Assembly (NCBI RefSeq): GCF_007993045.1 | Contig: NZ_VOOR01000009.1 | Location: 62,001 to 126,000, forward strand | DNA: 64,000 nucleotides | Direction of reading: 5' to 3' | DNA from: Phaeodactylibacter luteus | GTDB lineage: Bacteria > Bacteroidota > Bacteroidia > Chitinophagales > Saprospiraceae | Part shown: positions 9,096-18,883 of the stretch, piece by piece | How positions within the stretch are numbered: the first letter of the stretch is position 1 | How the letters are laid out: every line of letters begins with the position of its first letter | Notes under the pieces: model-generated | The model's database searches: none | The model's input: the letters and a program-made list of their open reading frames with translations, nothing else | What the model was told of the DNA's origin: nothing | Program-made: the position numbers and the translations under genes

Positions 9096-11225
9096 CTAGG
9101 CCTCTGCTGTAGCCTCCTCGTGCGCCTTCATCAGCTCGGCCTGCAGATCGCCAGGGACGGGCTGATACGCCAAAAACTCCTGATGGAATTTAGCGCGCCC
9201 CTGAGAAAGGGAGCGCAGGCGGGAAGAGTATTCGTACAGCTCTGCCAGTGGCACATGAGCCGTGATTTTCTGATAGTGCCCATCGCTGTCCATGCCCATA
9301 ATCATGGCCCGGCGGGTCTGAAGATCTCCCATGATATCCCCCATCGACTCATCAGAGCAAAGGATGTCTAATTGATATACCGGCTCCAGCAATTGAGGGG
9401 ATGCATCCCGGAAGGCTTGCCGGAAAGCTTGTTTTGTGGCCAGCATGAAGGCCATGTCGTTGGAGTCTACCGCATGCATTTTGCCATCGTAAATGCACAC
9501 GCGGATATCCTGGCAGGGCGAGCCAGTGAGCGGCCCTTCCTCCATGCGCTGCATCAGCCCTTTCTTGATGGCATTAGCATACTTGGCATCGATTGAGCCC
9601 CCTACTATACACCAGTAGAACGCCAGCTTGCCGCCCCAAGGCAGTTCCTCTACTTCCTTGTTGCGCACACTAAGCCCCTGTGGGTCAGCCATGCCTTCCT
9701 CCCAAGGATCTATCCGGAGGTGTACTTCGGCAAATTGGCCTGCGCCGCCAGATTGCTTTTTATGGCGGTACATACTATCTGCTGCCCGGGTGATGGTTTC
9801 GCGGTAGGAAATGCGCGGCCGGGCAAACTCCATGCTCACCTGATTGACTTTCTCGATCCGGTAGCGGATAAGGTCGAGGTGGAGCTGCCCCTGCCCGTGG
9901 AGTATCGTTTGGCGGAGCGCTGCAGACTGCTCCACGATCAACGTGGGGTCTTCCTCCTCAATCTGATGAAGGGCCTTGATCAGCTTCTCCATATCGTTTG
10001 CGTTCAACGGCTGTACCGCTTCCCGGATGCGGGGCTCGGGGAAATCTATCAAGCGTATCTGCCGGTCTATACCTTTGATATTGAGCGTATTGTTAGTATG
10101 GCTGTTCTTCAGCTTGACCGTCACGCCGATATCTCCGGCTTTAAGCCGGGGCACCGCCTCCCGGTTTTTGCCCTCTGCGATAAAGAGCTGGCCAAAGCGC
10201 TCTGCCGTGCCATTCTTTGCATTGATCAGCTCATCGCCTGCGCTCAGCGTACCAGCGTACACTTTGAAGTAAGAGACCATGCCCACCTGCGGCTCTGTCA
10301 TGGTTTTGTAGATGAACACCGTAGTGTCCTCCTCTGCATCACAGGGCAAAGTCGCCTCCTCCCCTTCCAATCGCGCGGCCGGGCGGTCGGCAGGTGAGGG
10401 GCAAATGTCATTGATGAAACCCATAATCCGGCCACTGCCCATATTCCTTACCGCCGAACAGACAAAAACAGGGAACAGCTGCTGATGGGCAATCGCAATG
10501 CGCAGCCCTTCCGTCAGCTCTTCCTCAGTGAGGGAGCCTTCATCGAAAAAACGCTCCATCAGCCCTTCGTCATTCTCGGCCGCAGCCTCCACCAAGGCGT
10601 TGTGCATTTCTTGTGCCCGGCCCAGCTCTGCCTCAGGGATAGGCACTTTCTCTGGCTTGCCGCCCCCATCCGGGAAAACGTACATCACCATCCGCAGGGC
10701 GTCTACAATCGTATGGAAACCCACCCCTGTACTGATCGGGTACTGCACCGGCACCACTTTCTCGCCAAAGCGGGCCTGCGCCTGTGCCAGGGTCTGCTCA
10801 AAGTCCGCTTTCTCATGATCTACTTGATTGATGACAAACAGGCAGGGCGTTTCAAAACGGCTTACGTAGTCCCAAATGAGCTCAGTGCCCACTTCCACAC
10901 CGTTTTGCGCATTGAGCATCATGATACCGGTATCTGCTACCTTGAGCGCGGAGACCACCTCCCCTACGAAATCATCAAAGCCCGGGGTATCTATAATGTT
11001 GATTTTAGAGTCCTTCCATTCCGCGTGTGTAAGGGAAGCAAAAATAGAGTTGCCCCGCTCCCGTTCGATATTTGTGTAATCAGACTGCGTATTCCGCTCT
11101 TCCACACTGCCCATGCGGGTGATATCCCCTGCTTCAAAAAGCATACATTCGGTAAAGGTCGTTTTGCCACTGCCTGTATGGCCCAATAAAGCGACGTTGC
11201 GGAGGTTTTGGGTTTCGAAACTCAT
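9096..11225 (-). CDS. Elongation factor G paralogue (EF-G2-type translational GTPase)
   Basis: The 709-residue protein has the five-domain EF-G layout. G1 is GHTGSGKT (residues 15-22), G3 is DTPGFDDF (79-86) and G4 is NQVD (133-136). Canonical EF-G has GHIDAGKT, DTPGHVDF with a catalytic histidine, and NKMD, so this is the divergent second EF-G class. Domain IV (RISYRETITRAAD near 485) and the C-terminal EF-G domain (VYQLDILCSDESMGDIMGDL) are present. The open frame extends to 11378, but the ATG at 11225 matches the family start. Its role is probably ribosome-associated yet distinct from normal translocation. The true fusA, normally in the str operon, is not in this window. Confidence 0.88.
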   Translation of the reverse strand: MSFETQNLRNVALLGHTGSGKTTFTECMLFEAGDITRMGSVEERNTQSDYTNIERERGNSIFASLTHAEWKDSKINIIDTPGFDDFVGEVVSALKVADTGIMMLNAQNGVEVGTELIWDYVSRFETPCLFVINQVDHEKADFEQTLAQAQARFGEKVVPVQYPISTGVGFHTIVDALRMVMYVFPDGGGKPEKVPIPEAELGRAQEMHNALVEAAAENDEGLMERFFDEGSLTEEELTEGLRIAIAHQQLFPVFVCSAVRNMGSGRIMGFINDICPSPADRPAARLEGEEATLPCDAEEDTTVFIYKTMTEPQVGMVSYFKVYAGTLSAGDELINAKNGTAERFGQLFIAEGKNREAVPRLKAGDIGVTVKLKNSHTNNTLNIKGIDRQIRLIDFPEPRIREAVQPLNANDMEKLIKALHQIEEEDPTLIVEQSAALRQTILHGQGQLHLDLIRYRIEKVNQVSMEFARPRISYRETITRAADSMYRHKKQSGGAGQFAEVHLRIDPWEEGMADPQGLSVRNKEVEELPWGGKLAFYWCIVGGSIDAKYANAIKKGLMQRMEEGPLTGSPCQDIRVCIYDGKMHAVDSNDMAFMLATKQAFRQAFRDASPQLLEPVYQLDILCSDESMGDIMGDLQTRRAMIMGMDSDGHYQKITAHVPLAELYEYSSRLRSLSQGRAKFHQEFLAYQPVPGDLQAELMKAHEEATAEA

Positions 11226-11517
11226 AATGCGGATGCTTTTGGTTAGTAATTGTGGGCGCGGCCAGCGCACTGCAGAACTGTCCAAAAATGAAGCGGACAG
11301 CTCGCTGCATACCTGAGCCCGGGCATATTTTCCACGACAAGATCCCTCATCGCCTGCCTGTCGCTGATGACCTTTCACAACACATCAAATGATATTTGAC
11401 AGCCATCTATCAACAAGCAGGAGAGAGAAATAATAAACTGCCAAAATAAAATTAACAGTATTAAATCAGGAAAACAAACCTTAACGCAAAACAAAGGCAA
11501 CAAAACACTACCTCTTC

Positions 11518-12438
11518 TCATTCCGCCTCATAAATGGCCGTTACCGGGGGCGCTCCTGCCCGGGCCCAGCCCCGGTACATCCCCTCCGAGTTGAAGGGCA
11601 GCGCCACCTGCCCTTGGGCATCCACTGCGATCAGCCCGCCATCACCGCCAAGGGCCAGCTGCTTCTCCAAAATGACCCGCTCGGCGGCCTGCTGCAGGCT
11701 TAGCCCAGCGTACTCCATAAGGCAAGAGACGTCATAGGCTACCACCCCGCGCAGGTAGTACTCGCCAAAGCCAGTACAGGAGACCGCGCAGGTCCGGTTG
11801 TTGGCATAATTCCCAGCACCAATCACAGCGCTATCGCCTATGCGGCCAAACTGTTTGTTCGTGAGCCCGCCCGTGGAGGTCGCTGCGGCCAGATTGCCGT
11901 GCAAGTCGAGGGCCACGGCCCCTACCGTCCCAAACTTGTCGCTATGGTCCAATTGAATTTTCTTGGCCGCCCGGGCCTGCTGCAGCTGCTCGTGCCGCAG
12001 AGGGGTAAAAAAGTAATCAGGGGAAGCTTCAGGCAGCCCAAGCTCGCGCGCAAAAGCCATAGCGCCGGGACCGCTGAGGAAAACATAAGGGCTCTGCTCC
12101 ATCACTGCGCGGGCCAGCAGCACGGGGTTTTTCAAGTGCTCCACCAAAGCGACAGCCCCAGCCTCAAGCGTGCGGCCACACATGATGGAAGCATCCATTT
12201 CGTGGCGGCCATCGTGGGTGAAGACAGCCCCACGCCCGGCATTAAAGCAGGGGGCATTCTCCAGGACGGTCACCGCCCGTGCCACGGCATCAACGGCAGT
12301 GCCCCCCTCTGAGAGCACCGCCGTACCGGCATTCAGTGCAAGCCTAAGCGCATCGTGATGGGCTGCCTCCTGTTCTGTGGTCATCTGGGTACGCCGGATG
12401 GTGCCCGCCCCGCCATGAACAGCTAAAGTATACGACAT
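11518..12438 (-). CDS. iaaA: Isoaspartyl peptidase / type 2 (plant-type) L-asparaginase, Ntn hydrolase
   Basis: The 306-residue proenzyme has the LAVHGGAGTI start and the autocleavage site FGTVGAVALD, with the nucleophile threonine at residue 171 and the TSTGGLTNKQFGRIGDSAVIG substrate loop split over about 190-210. Family members cut beta-aspartyl (isoaspartyl) dipeptides and asparagine. No signal peptide, so it should act in the cytoplasm. It lies 51 bases after susD on the same strand and is probably the third gene of the susC-susD operon. With the cyanophycinase-like gene nearby, beta-Asp-Arg is a plausible substrate (inference). I chose ATG 12438; a TTG at 12447 is an alternative. Confidence 0.9.
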   Translation of the reverse strand: MSYTLAVHGGAGTIRRTQMTTEQEAAHHDALRLALNAGTAVLSEGGTAVDAVARAVTVLENAPCFNAGRGAVFTHDGRHEMDASIMCGRTLEAGAVALVEHLKNPVLLARAVMEQSPYVFLSGPGAMAFARELGLPEASPDYFFTPLRHEQLQQARAAKKIQLDHSDKFGTVGAVALDLHGNLAAATSTGGLTNKQFGRIGDSAVIGAGNYANNRTCAVSCTGFGEYYLRGVVAYDVSCLMEYAGLSLQQAAERVILEKQLALGGDGGLIAVDAQGQVALPFNSEGMYRGWARAGAPPVTAIYEAE

Positions 12439-12489
12439 CTGTTCCAAGTTTAAAGCTGGTGAGGAATGGTGAATGTGCTGCCAACCGTG

Positions 12490-13836
12490 TTATTGGTCCC
12501 ACCAAAAGCGGTCTTGCAGGTTCGGGTTTTCTGTTGGGAAATTATTGTTGAACAGGCGCTCATTTTGTGGATAGACGAACCGCCGGGGTATGCCGCCGCC
12601 GGGGTTCTGCGGGTTGGCCCCTCCTGCATTGGGCACTAGCTCAGGAAAGCCCGTACGCCGGTAGCCTGTCCAGCCCTCTATTTGGGTAAAGTGGATAATA
12701 TACAATTGCTGCAGGGCCTGTGCAAGGTCTTCCCCAAAATTTCCGGACAGGGTGGTTTGAGCATCCAGGTAAGCGGCAAGGGCTTCCTCTGCCAGCCCAG
12801 GCACTACACTGCGGATATGTGCTTCCACCCCAGCCTTCAAGGCAGCTTGCGCACCATCGCCCCCTGTGCGCAGTAAGGCTTCTGCTTCCAGCAGCTTAAG
12901 CTCTGCATAGGTCATTAGGGGTACCGCAGCATCTGTAGCAGCATAGTAGTCCCCTACCCGCTCTATGCCGAATGAACGGCGGATCAGGGCTGACCGGCGG
13001 GGGTCGCCAGTGCTTTCCAAGAGGTTGGAAAAGTAGGGGTCCACTTCCACATAGGGCGTATTTTTGAAGTAAACGAACCAAGGGTTCTGCTCAGCTTCCG
13101 TAAAACCAAAGGGGTAGGACAGCTCCGCCTCAGGCGATTGGAAGGCCTCTGCTATGGCACCTAATGCCAAAGCTGCCGCTTCCGGGCGCTGCTTGATGGT
13201 GTGCAGGTAATATCGGGCTTTAAGGGCATGAGCAGCCTGCACCCAGCGCTGCAGGTCGCCCTGATAAATCACATCGTCGTCTCCCGGGCTGACCGGGCTG
13301 TCTGCTTGCAGCTGTGCAATGCCTTCGTCCAACAACTGCTGAACGGTGGTGTACACCTCTTCTTGTGGGTCATAAGCAGGGCTGAAGCGCTGCCCGCCCT
13401 GCAAGGCTTCGCCGAAAGGCACATCCCCCCAAAGGGAAGTCAGGGTGCCCAAATTGAGCGCCAAGAGCACATTGGCCACCCCCGCATAATGAGGCTGCCC
13501 CTCTTCCAGGGCTTTATCCCTGATGATGCGCAACTGGTTCAGCGGGCCATTGTAAAAATCCTGCCATACCGGGTTCATATTGAAGGCTTCGTCCAGCAGA
13601 TAGGCTTCTACGGTCACCGCCCGGTTGTCTACCCCTTCAAAGTACTGCGCAAAAATGCCCGCGATGACAGCAGCCTCTCCAGACATCAGCTCCGCCGTCT
13701 CTTCCATAGCAGTAGGGAGGAGCACCTGCACGGGCACGTCTGTAGGGTCGTTGGGGTTGATGTTGGCCTGCTCTAGGTTGCAGCCTGCAAAAATAGTTAG
13801 GAGCAGGCCCAGTAGGATATATCGGTAGTAAGTCAT
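12490..13836 (-). CDS. SusD/RagB-type nutrient-binding outer-membrane lipoprotein
   Basis: The 448-residue protein begins with a lipoprotein signal (LLLTIFAGC, lipidated cysteine at residue 19), followed by the NINPNDPTDVPVQ start typical of the SusD_like/RagB group and helical TPR-like repeats. The C-terminal part contains the usual EGWTGYRRTGFPEL segment. SusD proteins form a lid over a partner SusC channel; the partner gene is 32 bases upstream. Substrate cannot be read from sequence. Context with the isoaspartyl peptidase and the secreted cyanophycinase-like enzyme suggests a peptide rather than a glycan. Confidence 0.93.
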   Translation of the reverse strand: MTYYRYILLGLLLTIFAGCNLEQANINPNDPTDVPVQVLLPTAMEETAELMSGEAAVIAGIFAQYFEGVDNRAVTVEAYLLDEAFNMNPVWQDFYNGPLNQLRIIRDKALEEGQPHYAGVANVLLALNLGTLTSLWGDVPFGEALQGGQRFSPAYDPQEEVYTTVQQLLDEGIAQLQADSPVSPGDDDVIYQGDLQRWVQAAHALKARYYLHTIKQRPEAAALALGAIAEAFQSPEAELSYPFGFTEAEQNPWFVYFKNTPYVEVDPYFSNLLESTGDPRRSALIRRSFGIERVGDYYAATDAAVPLMTYAELKLLEAEALLRTGGDGAQAALKAGVEAHIRSVVPGLAEEALAAYLDAQTTLSGNFGEDLAQALQQLYIIHFTQIEGWTGYRRTGFPELVPNAGGANPQNPGGGIPRRFVYPQNERLFNNNFPTENPNLQDRFWWDQ

Positions 13837-13868
13837 CTCGTGTTGGTTTTTATGGTTGAAGGGCCAAA

Positions 13869-16800
13869 CTAAAGCCCGATTTTCAGGTTCACGCCCAGGC
13901 TTCTGGTATTGGGGCTATTGAAATAATCGCGCCCGAAGCTGTTGCTCGCACCAGCCAGATTGGTCTCCGGGTCAATGCCGCTGTAAGGGGTAAACAAAAA
14001 CAGATTGCGCCCGCTCAGCCCTAGCTCCAAGCTGCGCACCGGCAGGCGGGCAGTCACCGCTTCCGGGAAACGGTAGCTGATGGTCAGTTCGCGCAAGCGC
14101 ACCCAAGAGCCATCTTCGATAGCGGCTTCCGACACTCCGGCAAAAGGGTAACGGCTGTAATAGCGGGAATCTCGCCTCACTGCAGTACGGTTGGGCTGCC
14201 CGCCCACCTCTTCCCCATCTATGACGGTGCCTGGAGCATACACCCCTTCAATCACTACTTCCTCCTCCCGCTGCTCGGTGCTCTTGTGGGTGCCCAAGTT
14301 TTTCATCACGCCTACGGTGCCGTTGAAGATGTCGCCCCCCTGCCGGATATCAAGCAGGACAGAGGCATAGAGCCCTTTCCAGGAAAAGCTGTTGCGGAGC
14401 CCAGCGAGCCAGTCCGGGTTGGGATCGCCCACTATGCCGGGGTCCTGAGGGTCGTACACAGGGTAGCCATCAGCGTCTATCAGCAGGTCTCCCGCTTCGC
14501 TCCTCGACCACCGGGTGCCGTACAGCACGCCAAAGGGCTGCCCCTCGATAGCCCGGTTGTTGGTAGACGCAACACCAGCTGAGCCGAAGGAGAGGTCGGG
14601 CACCCCTTCGCCCAGGGATTCCACCGTATTTTCATTGGCGGTAAAATTCAGGTCCACGTCCCAGCTAAAGCTTTCGGTTTGCAAAGGCGTAGCATTGAGC
14701 TGCAGCTCGACCCCCCGGTTGCGCACCCGGCCTGCATTGGTAATGACAGTCGAAAAGCCCGTAGAAAAGGTGACCGGCACCGCGAGGATTTGGTCGGTGC
14801 TCTCCAGGTCGTACCAAGTCACGTCTAGCCCCAAACGGCTCTGAAAAAAACGCAGGTCAGCCCCGATCTCCATGGTCCGGGTCTGCTCTGGGCGCAGTCC
14901 TGGATTGCCAATACTCGTGGAGGGGGAAAAAGCCGTCTGCCCTTTCACCGGGCTGCCCAGCACAAAGAAATTGTCGAGGGCATAGGCGAAAGCATCCTTC
15001 CCGATACGGGCATAGGACAGCCGAAGCTTGCCGAATGAGAACACGGGGTCTGTAGCCAGCCCCAAAGGCTCTGTAAATACAAAGCCTAAGCTGTAACTGT
15101 CGTAGAAAAATGGGACATTCTCGGTAGGCAGGGTCGATGACCAGTCCCAGCGCCCGGTAAAGCTCAGGTAGAGGTAGTCCCGGAAACCCACCTGCCCGTC
15201 GTAGAAAGCGCCCGCAATCCGCCGCCGGGTCTCGCTATCGTCCACGAAAGTGACCTGAGAAACGTTGGAGATGTCATAAAAACCCGGGATGATGAAGTTT
15301 TCGCCTTCCTGCACGCTAGAATATCCGCGCTCGCTGAAATAGTTGTGGCCCGCCGTGAGCCGGGCGGTAAAAGACTCGCTCAGGCGGCTTTCTGCCGTCA
15401 GGAGGAAGTCCGAATTGACACTCCGGTAAGCATAAAGGTCATTGAAAATGACGCCAGTGCCAAATTCATTGCTCTGATTGTCCCAGTGGGAAGTGCGCTC
15501 CTCAAAGTAAAAGTCGGTGCCCAAGCGGTAAACTGCATTCAGCCAGGGCGCCAGCTCGTAGCTGAAGCCGGCATTGCCGATAATACGGTTGACACGGTCC
15601 CGGCTCAGGTTGCGGTTGACCGACCAGTAGGGGTTGTCATAAGCGCCCCAATAGGTACGCGGGGTGCCATCGGGCAGCAGGTAAGCGCCGGTTTCGTCTT
15701 CTGCATCCTCATACCCATTGGCCAAATCAAAAGAGGCCGGCGCCCGGGCCAGGCCCAGCATAACGCCAGAAAGGTTGCTGCCCCGGTTGGTACGGTCACC
15801 CCCAGAGTTGATGTAGTTGGCAGAAGCCTGCACCTTGAGTTTTGGGGAAAGCTGTGCATCGCCGCTGACTTTCAGGGTGATGCGCTCAAATGTGCTATTG
15901 GGCACAATGCCCGTTTGCCTAAGGTACCCCCCGGAAGCAAAATAGCTGGCCGACTCCCCTCCCCCGCTCGCACTGAGGTAAGTGCTGGAGGTCACTCCTG
16001 TATTAAAAAAGTTGCCCAGGTTGTCGAAGGGCGCTACTGCTGCTGCTGTAGCTGTGGGGTCGCTCTGCCCTACAATGCGGCCAAGCCGGCTGTAGCGGTA
16101 GGTGGGGTCGCCATCATAGCGCAGGGTATCCATGCGCGGCCCCCATGAGCGGTTCGACTCTCCCGGGGCTGCATATACAGGCACCCCTCCTGAGAGGTCG
16201 CCCTGTGCAAAAAGCTGCTGCTGCTCTGGCAGCTTATTGACCTGATCGAAGGTGATGGACTGAGCAAAAGACAGCCCGCCTTTTTTCCGGCCTTTTTTGG
16301 TCGTGATCACCACGGCCCCATTGGCCGCACGCACCCCGTACAAAGCAGTCGCCGCACCGCCCTTGAGGATATTGAGGCTTTCGATATCATCCGGGTTGAT
16401 GTCAATGGCCCGGTTCGACTGATCGGTGAAGTTGGAGCCGGCAAAACTGTTGTCTATGGGCACGCCATCAATGATAAACAACGGGGAGTTCTCCCCCAGG
16501 GATGTCCGCCCCCGGATGACAATATTAGCCGACGCCCCAGGATTGCCCGAACTGCTGACCACCTGTACGCCCGCTACTTTGGCGCTAAGGGCATTGACCA
16601 GGTTGCCCTCCCGGGCATTGGAAAGCTGTTCGCCGCCAACTTCCTGTGCAGCATAGCCCAAAGCCTTCTGGCTCCGCTCTATCCCGACTGCTGTCACTAC
16701 GACCTCATCGAGCAAAGCCGCCGCCTCTGACAGGCGGACGTCGATACGCTCGCGCCCGCCTACCGGCACCTCGAGCCGGCGGTATCCAATATAGGTGAAA

Positions 16801-17021
16801 ATCAAAACAGCCTCCTTTGAGCCTGCCTCAAGGGTATACCCCCCATCTATATCAGTAACCGTGCCGGCCGAAGGGTCATCTTTAACAAATACACTTACCC
16901 CGATCAGGGGCTGAGGAGAGGGCTGCCCATCTGTTACCGTGCCGCTTACGGTATGCTGTGCGTGCACAGGGAGCATGCCCATCACTGTGCACAGTATTGC
17001 TAGTACATAATCTTTGGCCAT
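13869..17021 (-). CDS. SusC/RagA-type TonB-dependent outer-membrane transporter
   Basis: The 1050-residue protein has, in order: signal peptide (MAKDYVLAILCTVMGMLPVHA), carboxypeptidase-like regulatory domain (HTVSGTVTDG to about residue 100), TonB-box-like region with DEVVVTAVGIERS, plug domain with GVQVVSSSGNPGASANIVIR and PLFIIDGVPIDN, and a long beta barrel ending SLGVNLKIGL. The frame is open to 17126, but the ATG at 17021 places the signal peptide at the start. First gene of the probable operon susC-susD-iaaA, with a full-consensus promoter about 240 bases upstream. It drives energy-dependent uptake of a substrate across the outer membrane. Confidence 0.95.
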   Translation of the reverse strand: MAKDYVLAILCTVMGMLPVHAQHTVSGTVTDGQPSPQPLIGVSVFVKDDPSAGTVTDIDGGYTLEAGSKEAVLIFTYIGYRRLEVPVGGRERIDVRLSEAAALLDEVVVTAVGIERSQKALGYAAQEVGGEQLSNAREGNLVNALSAKVAGVQVVSSSGNPGASANIVIRGRTSLGENSPLFIIDGVPIDNSFAGSNFTDQSNRAIDINPDDIESLNILKGGAATALYGVRAANGAVVITTKKGRKKGGLSFAQSITFDQVNKLPEQQQLFAQGDLSGGVPVYAAPGESNRSWGPRMDTLRYDGDPTYRYSRLGRIVGQSDPTATAAAVAPFDNLGNFFNTGVTSSTYLSASGGGESASYFASGGYLRQTGIVPNSTFERITLKVSGDAQLSPKLKVQASANYINSGGDRTNRGSNLSGVMLGLARAPASFDLANGYEDAEDETGAYLLPDGTPRTYWGAYDNPYWSVNRNLSRDRVNRIIGNAGFSYELAPWLNAVYRLGTDFYFEERTSHWDNQSNEFGTGVIFNDLYAYRSVNSDFLLTAESRLSESFTARLTAGHNYFSERGYSSVQEGENFIIPGFYDISNVSQVTFVDDSETRRRIAGAFYDGQVGFRDYLYLSFTGRWDWSSTLPTENVPFFYDSYSLGFVFTEPLGLATDPVFSFGKLRLSYARIGKDAFAYALDNFFVLGSPVKGQTAFSPSTSIGNPGLRPEQTRTMEIGADLRFFQSRLGLDVTWYDLESTDQILAVPVTFSTGFSTVITNAGRVRNRGVELQLNATPLQTESFSWDVDLNFTANENTVESLGEGVPDLSFGSAGVASTNNRAIEGQPFGVLYGTRWSRSEAGDLLIDADGYPVYDPQDPGIVGDPNPDWLAGLRNSFSWKGLYASVLLDIRQGGDIFNGTVGVMKNLGTHKSTEQREEEVVIEGVYAPGTVIDGEEVGGQPNRTAVRRDSRYYSRYPFAGVSEAAIEDGSWVRLRELTISYRFPEAVTARLPVRSLELGLSGRNLFLFTPYSGIDPETNLAGASNSFGRDYFNSPNTRSLGVNLKIGL

Positions 17022-17262
17022 CGTTGCACCAAATTGTACCCCTCCGAACACCCTTCGAAAGCGCAGGAAGGAGTGGATTAAACAGAAATCATAATTGGGG
17101 AAATGTGCGGCAGGAGATCGCCGCAAGGAAGATCAAGAACTGGGCTAGCAGTCAAAGATGGGCTGTAGCCCGCGCAGGCTAGGCGCCTCTTGGCAGCCTC
17201 CCCCGGCAGGAGGCAGCGCAATGAAAGGCGGCACGTGTATTTTATTTTCTTTATTCACCTGA

Positions 17263-17293
17263 CAAAAGTAAGCACCACTTTTTTGATTTCAAA
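17263..17293 (-). promoter_or_regulatory. Promoter for susC-susD-iaaA (exact Bacteroidota consensus)
   Basis: On the minus strand: TTTG (17290-17293), 19-base spacer, TACTTTTG (17263-17270). Both boxes match the consensus TTTG / TAnnTTTG exactly. The implied leader before the susC ATG is about 230 bases, long enough for regulation. Confidence 0.6.
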
Positions 17294-17719
17294 ACGAATG
17301 CCTGCAATACCTCTTTTTTACCGCTCAAAGCAAACCGATGGCAAAAAAGCCCCGGTATTTCTATGGCACAAAACCTATTTTACCTTATATTTGCTGCTCA
17401 ATATTTCTGCAAAAATAAGATTTACGTGCAAAAGCGGCTTACTCCATCCTTCCTCAAGCCCACCCACAAGCAGCTCAGCCTGATGGGCCTGCAGCCTATA
17501 TTCGACTGCTAAGCCAAGCACGGGGAAACCGCCTCGCTCTGCAGTCTTTCCATCACAGACATTACCATGTACTTTAGCGTTCTTGGCTCTGCCCGGCGGT
17601 GCAGCCTTGAACGATAACAGGCCCAATGCAGCAGCAAGCCGCAGCCCTTTTCCGCATACCTCATTGCCCGTACGGGCAATACGCAATACTCCAATTCTTT
17701 ACCACTACAAACTTATGCC
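17294..17719 (+). other. Intergenic region of the divergent nutrient locus, with a weaker plus-strand promoter candidate
   Basis: No credible gene. TATG (17362-17365), 20 bases, then TATATTTG (17386-17393) matches the -7 consensus exactly and three of four at -33; it could drive the plus-strand arm starting at 17720, with a leader of over 300 bases. Short frames here look random. Confidence 0.35.
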
Positions 17720-18589
17720 ATGAAAGGACCAATACAACTCCTTATCGTATTGCTGCTTGCAGCAGGCTCCTTCTCTGCTCAAGCACAGGAGACCATTGTT
17801 TATGATTTTGAAGACGGCCTGATGCCTGAATCTTTCACCCTGATCAACCGGGACATGCTGGTGCCCAACTCGCCAGAAGACGCTGGCTTCGCCGATACCG
17901 CTTGGATGGTCATTGAAAGCGGGCTCCTAGAGAGCTTTGCCGCCCTAAGCCTCTCTTGGTACGTAGACGATGCCGGGCCAGCCGATGACTGGATGATCTT
18001 GCCCAAAATCACCGTGGCAGAGGGCTCTACCCTCAGCTGGACAGCCATTTCCACCACTTCTTCTGGCAACTTCCCAGACAGCTACCAGGTGCTCATCAAT
18101 GCTGGAGAGCCTACTTTTGAAAGTTTCGAGGCCAACGGCGCCATCCTCCTCACCGTAGACCCGGAAGAGTCGGAATCGCCCCAAATGCGGGACATCAGCC
18201 TGGCAGATTATGCCGGCCAGGATGTGCACATTGCCTTCCGCAATATCACACCTAGCGGCGATGCCCTGCTCATAGACGACATCACGATCACAGAGGGCAT
18301 CCTCTCCAGCACTCCAGCGCTGGCTCCTGATCATTTTCAGCTTCAGGTGCAGCCCAACCCCGTACAGGGCCAAGCCATCATCCAATATACCCTGGAGCAC
18401 AGCAGCCCTGCCCAGCTGATTGTCCGCAATATAAACGGGCAGCAGGTCATGCAAGCCAACCTCGGGCAGCAAGGGGCCGGGCAGCAGCATGTATACTGGG
18501 ACACCGCCGGGCTCGCAGCAGGGCTGTACACCATCACGGTACAAACCGCTGAGGCCGTCGGCACCATCAAAGCCATGGTACAACCCTAA
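17720..18589 (+). CDS. T9SS-secreted protein with choice-of-anchor/cleaved-adhesin domain
   Basis: The 289-residue protein has a signal peptide (MKGPIQLLIVLLLAAGSFSAQA). A jelly-roll domain follows at about residues 24-195, with the typical DFEDGLMP opening, paired DDWMILPKI motif and LLIDDITI closing strand seen in choice-of-anchor J and cleaved-adhesin domains. The C-terminal sorting domain, about residues 205-289, has VQPNPVQGQAIIQY and GLAAGLYTITVQT. It should be exported by T9SS and kept at the surface or released. Such jelly rolls often bind substrates. It heads the plus-strand arm divergent from susC; a binding partner role for the locus substrate is inference. Confidence 0.8.
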   Translation: MKGPIQLLIVLLLAAGSFSAQAQETIVYDFEDGLMPESFTLINRDMLVPNSPEDAGFADTAWMVIESGLLESFAALSLSWYVDDAGPADDWMILPKITVAEGSTLSWTAISTTSSGNFPDSYQVLINAGEPTFESFEANGAILLTVDPEESESPQMRDISLADYAGQDVHIAFRNITPSGDALLIDDITITEGILSSTPALAPDHFQLQVQPNPVQGQAIIQYTLEHSSPAQLIVRNINGQQVMQANLGQQGAGQQHVYWDTAGLAAGLYTITVQTAEAVGTIKAMVQP

Positions 18590-18599
18590 AGCTCGAAAA

Positions 18600-18778
18600 G
18601 GGCGCAAACCCAATTACCTTTTGGGGCCTGCCCCTGCCCCAATGGGCAGGTGCCGCTATGCTACGGGGCTCGCTATCCGCTCGGCCCTACCGGGCTTGCC
18701 ACCCCTCCGCAGCGCTAGGCCGGTGCCACCATAGTGCCGATAGCACCCAAAAGCTTGCGATATTGGGATCACCACCCT
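18600..18778 (+). repeat. Dispersed intergenic repeat, copy B
   Basis: Starts GGGCGCAAACCC (18600), has the core TGCCGCTATGCTACGGGGCT (18651-18670) and CAGCGCTAGGCC, and a diverged right half (TTGCGATATTGGGATCACC). It lies between two plus-strand genes of the nutrient locus, 11 bases after the stop at 18589. Confidence 0.75.
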
Positions 18779-18883
18779 TGACGATGGGCTGCTCAGCCTG
18801 CTGCCTGCCTGTGCCGGCAGCAGGCTATATTGCCCCAACAAGTAGAAAACCTTATCTTTTCCAACCTCAACCAAAATCCGCCC

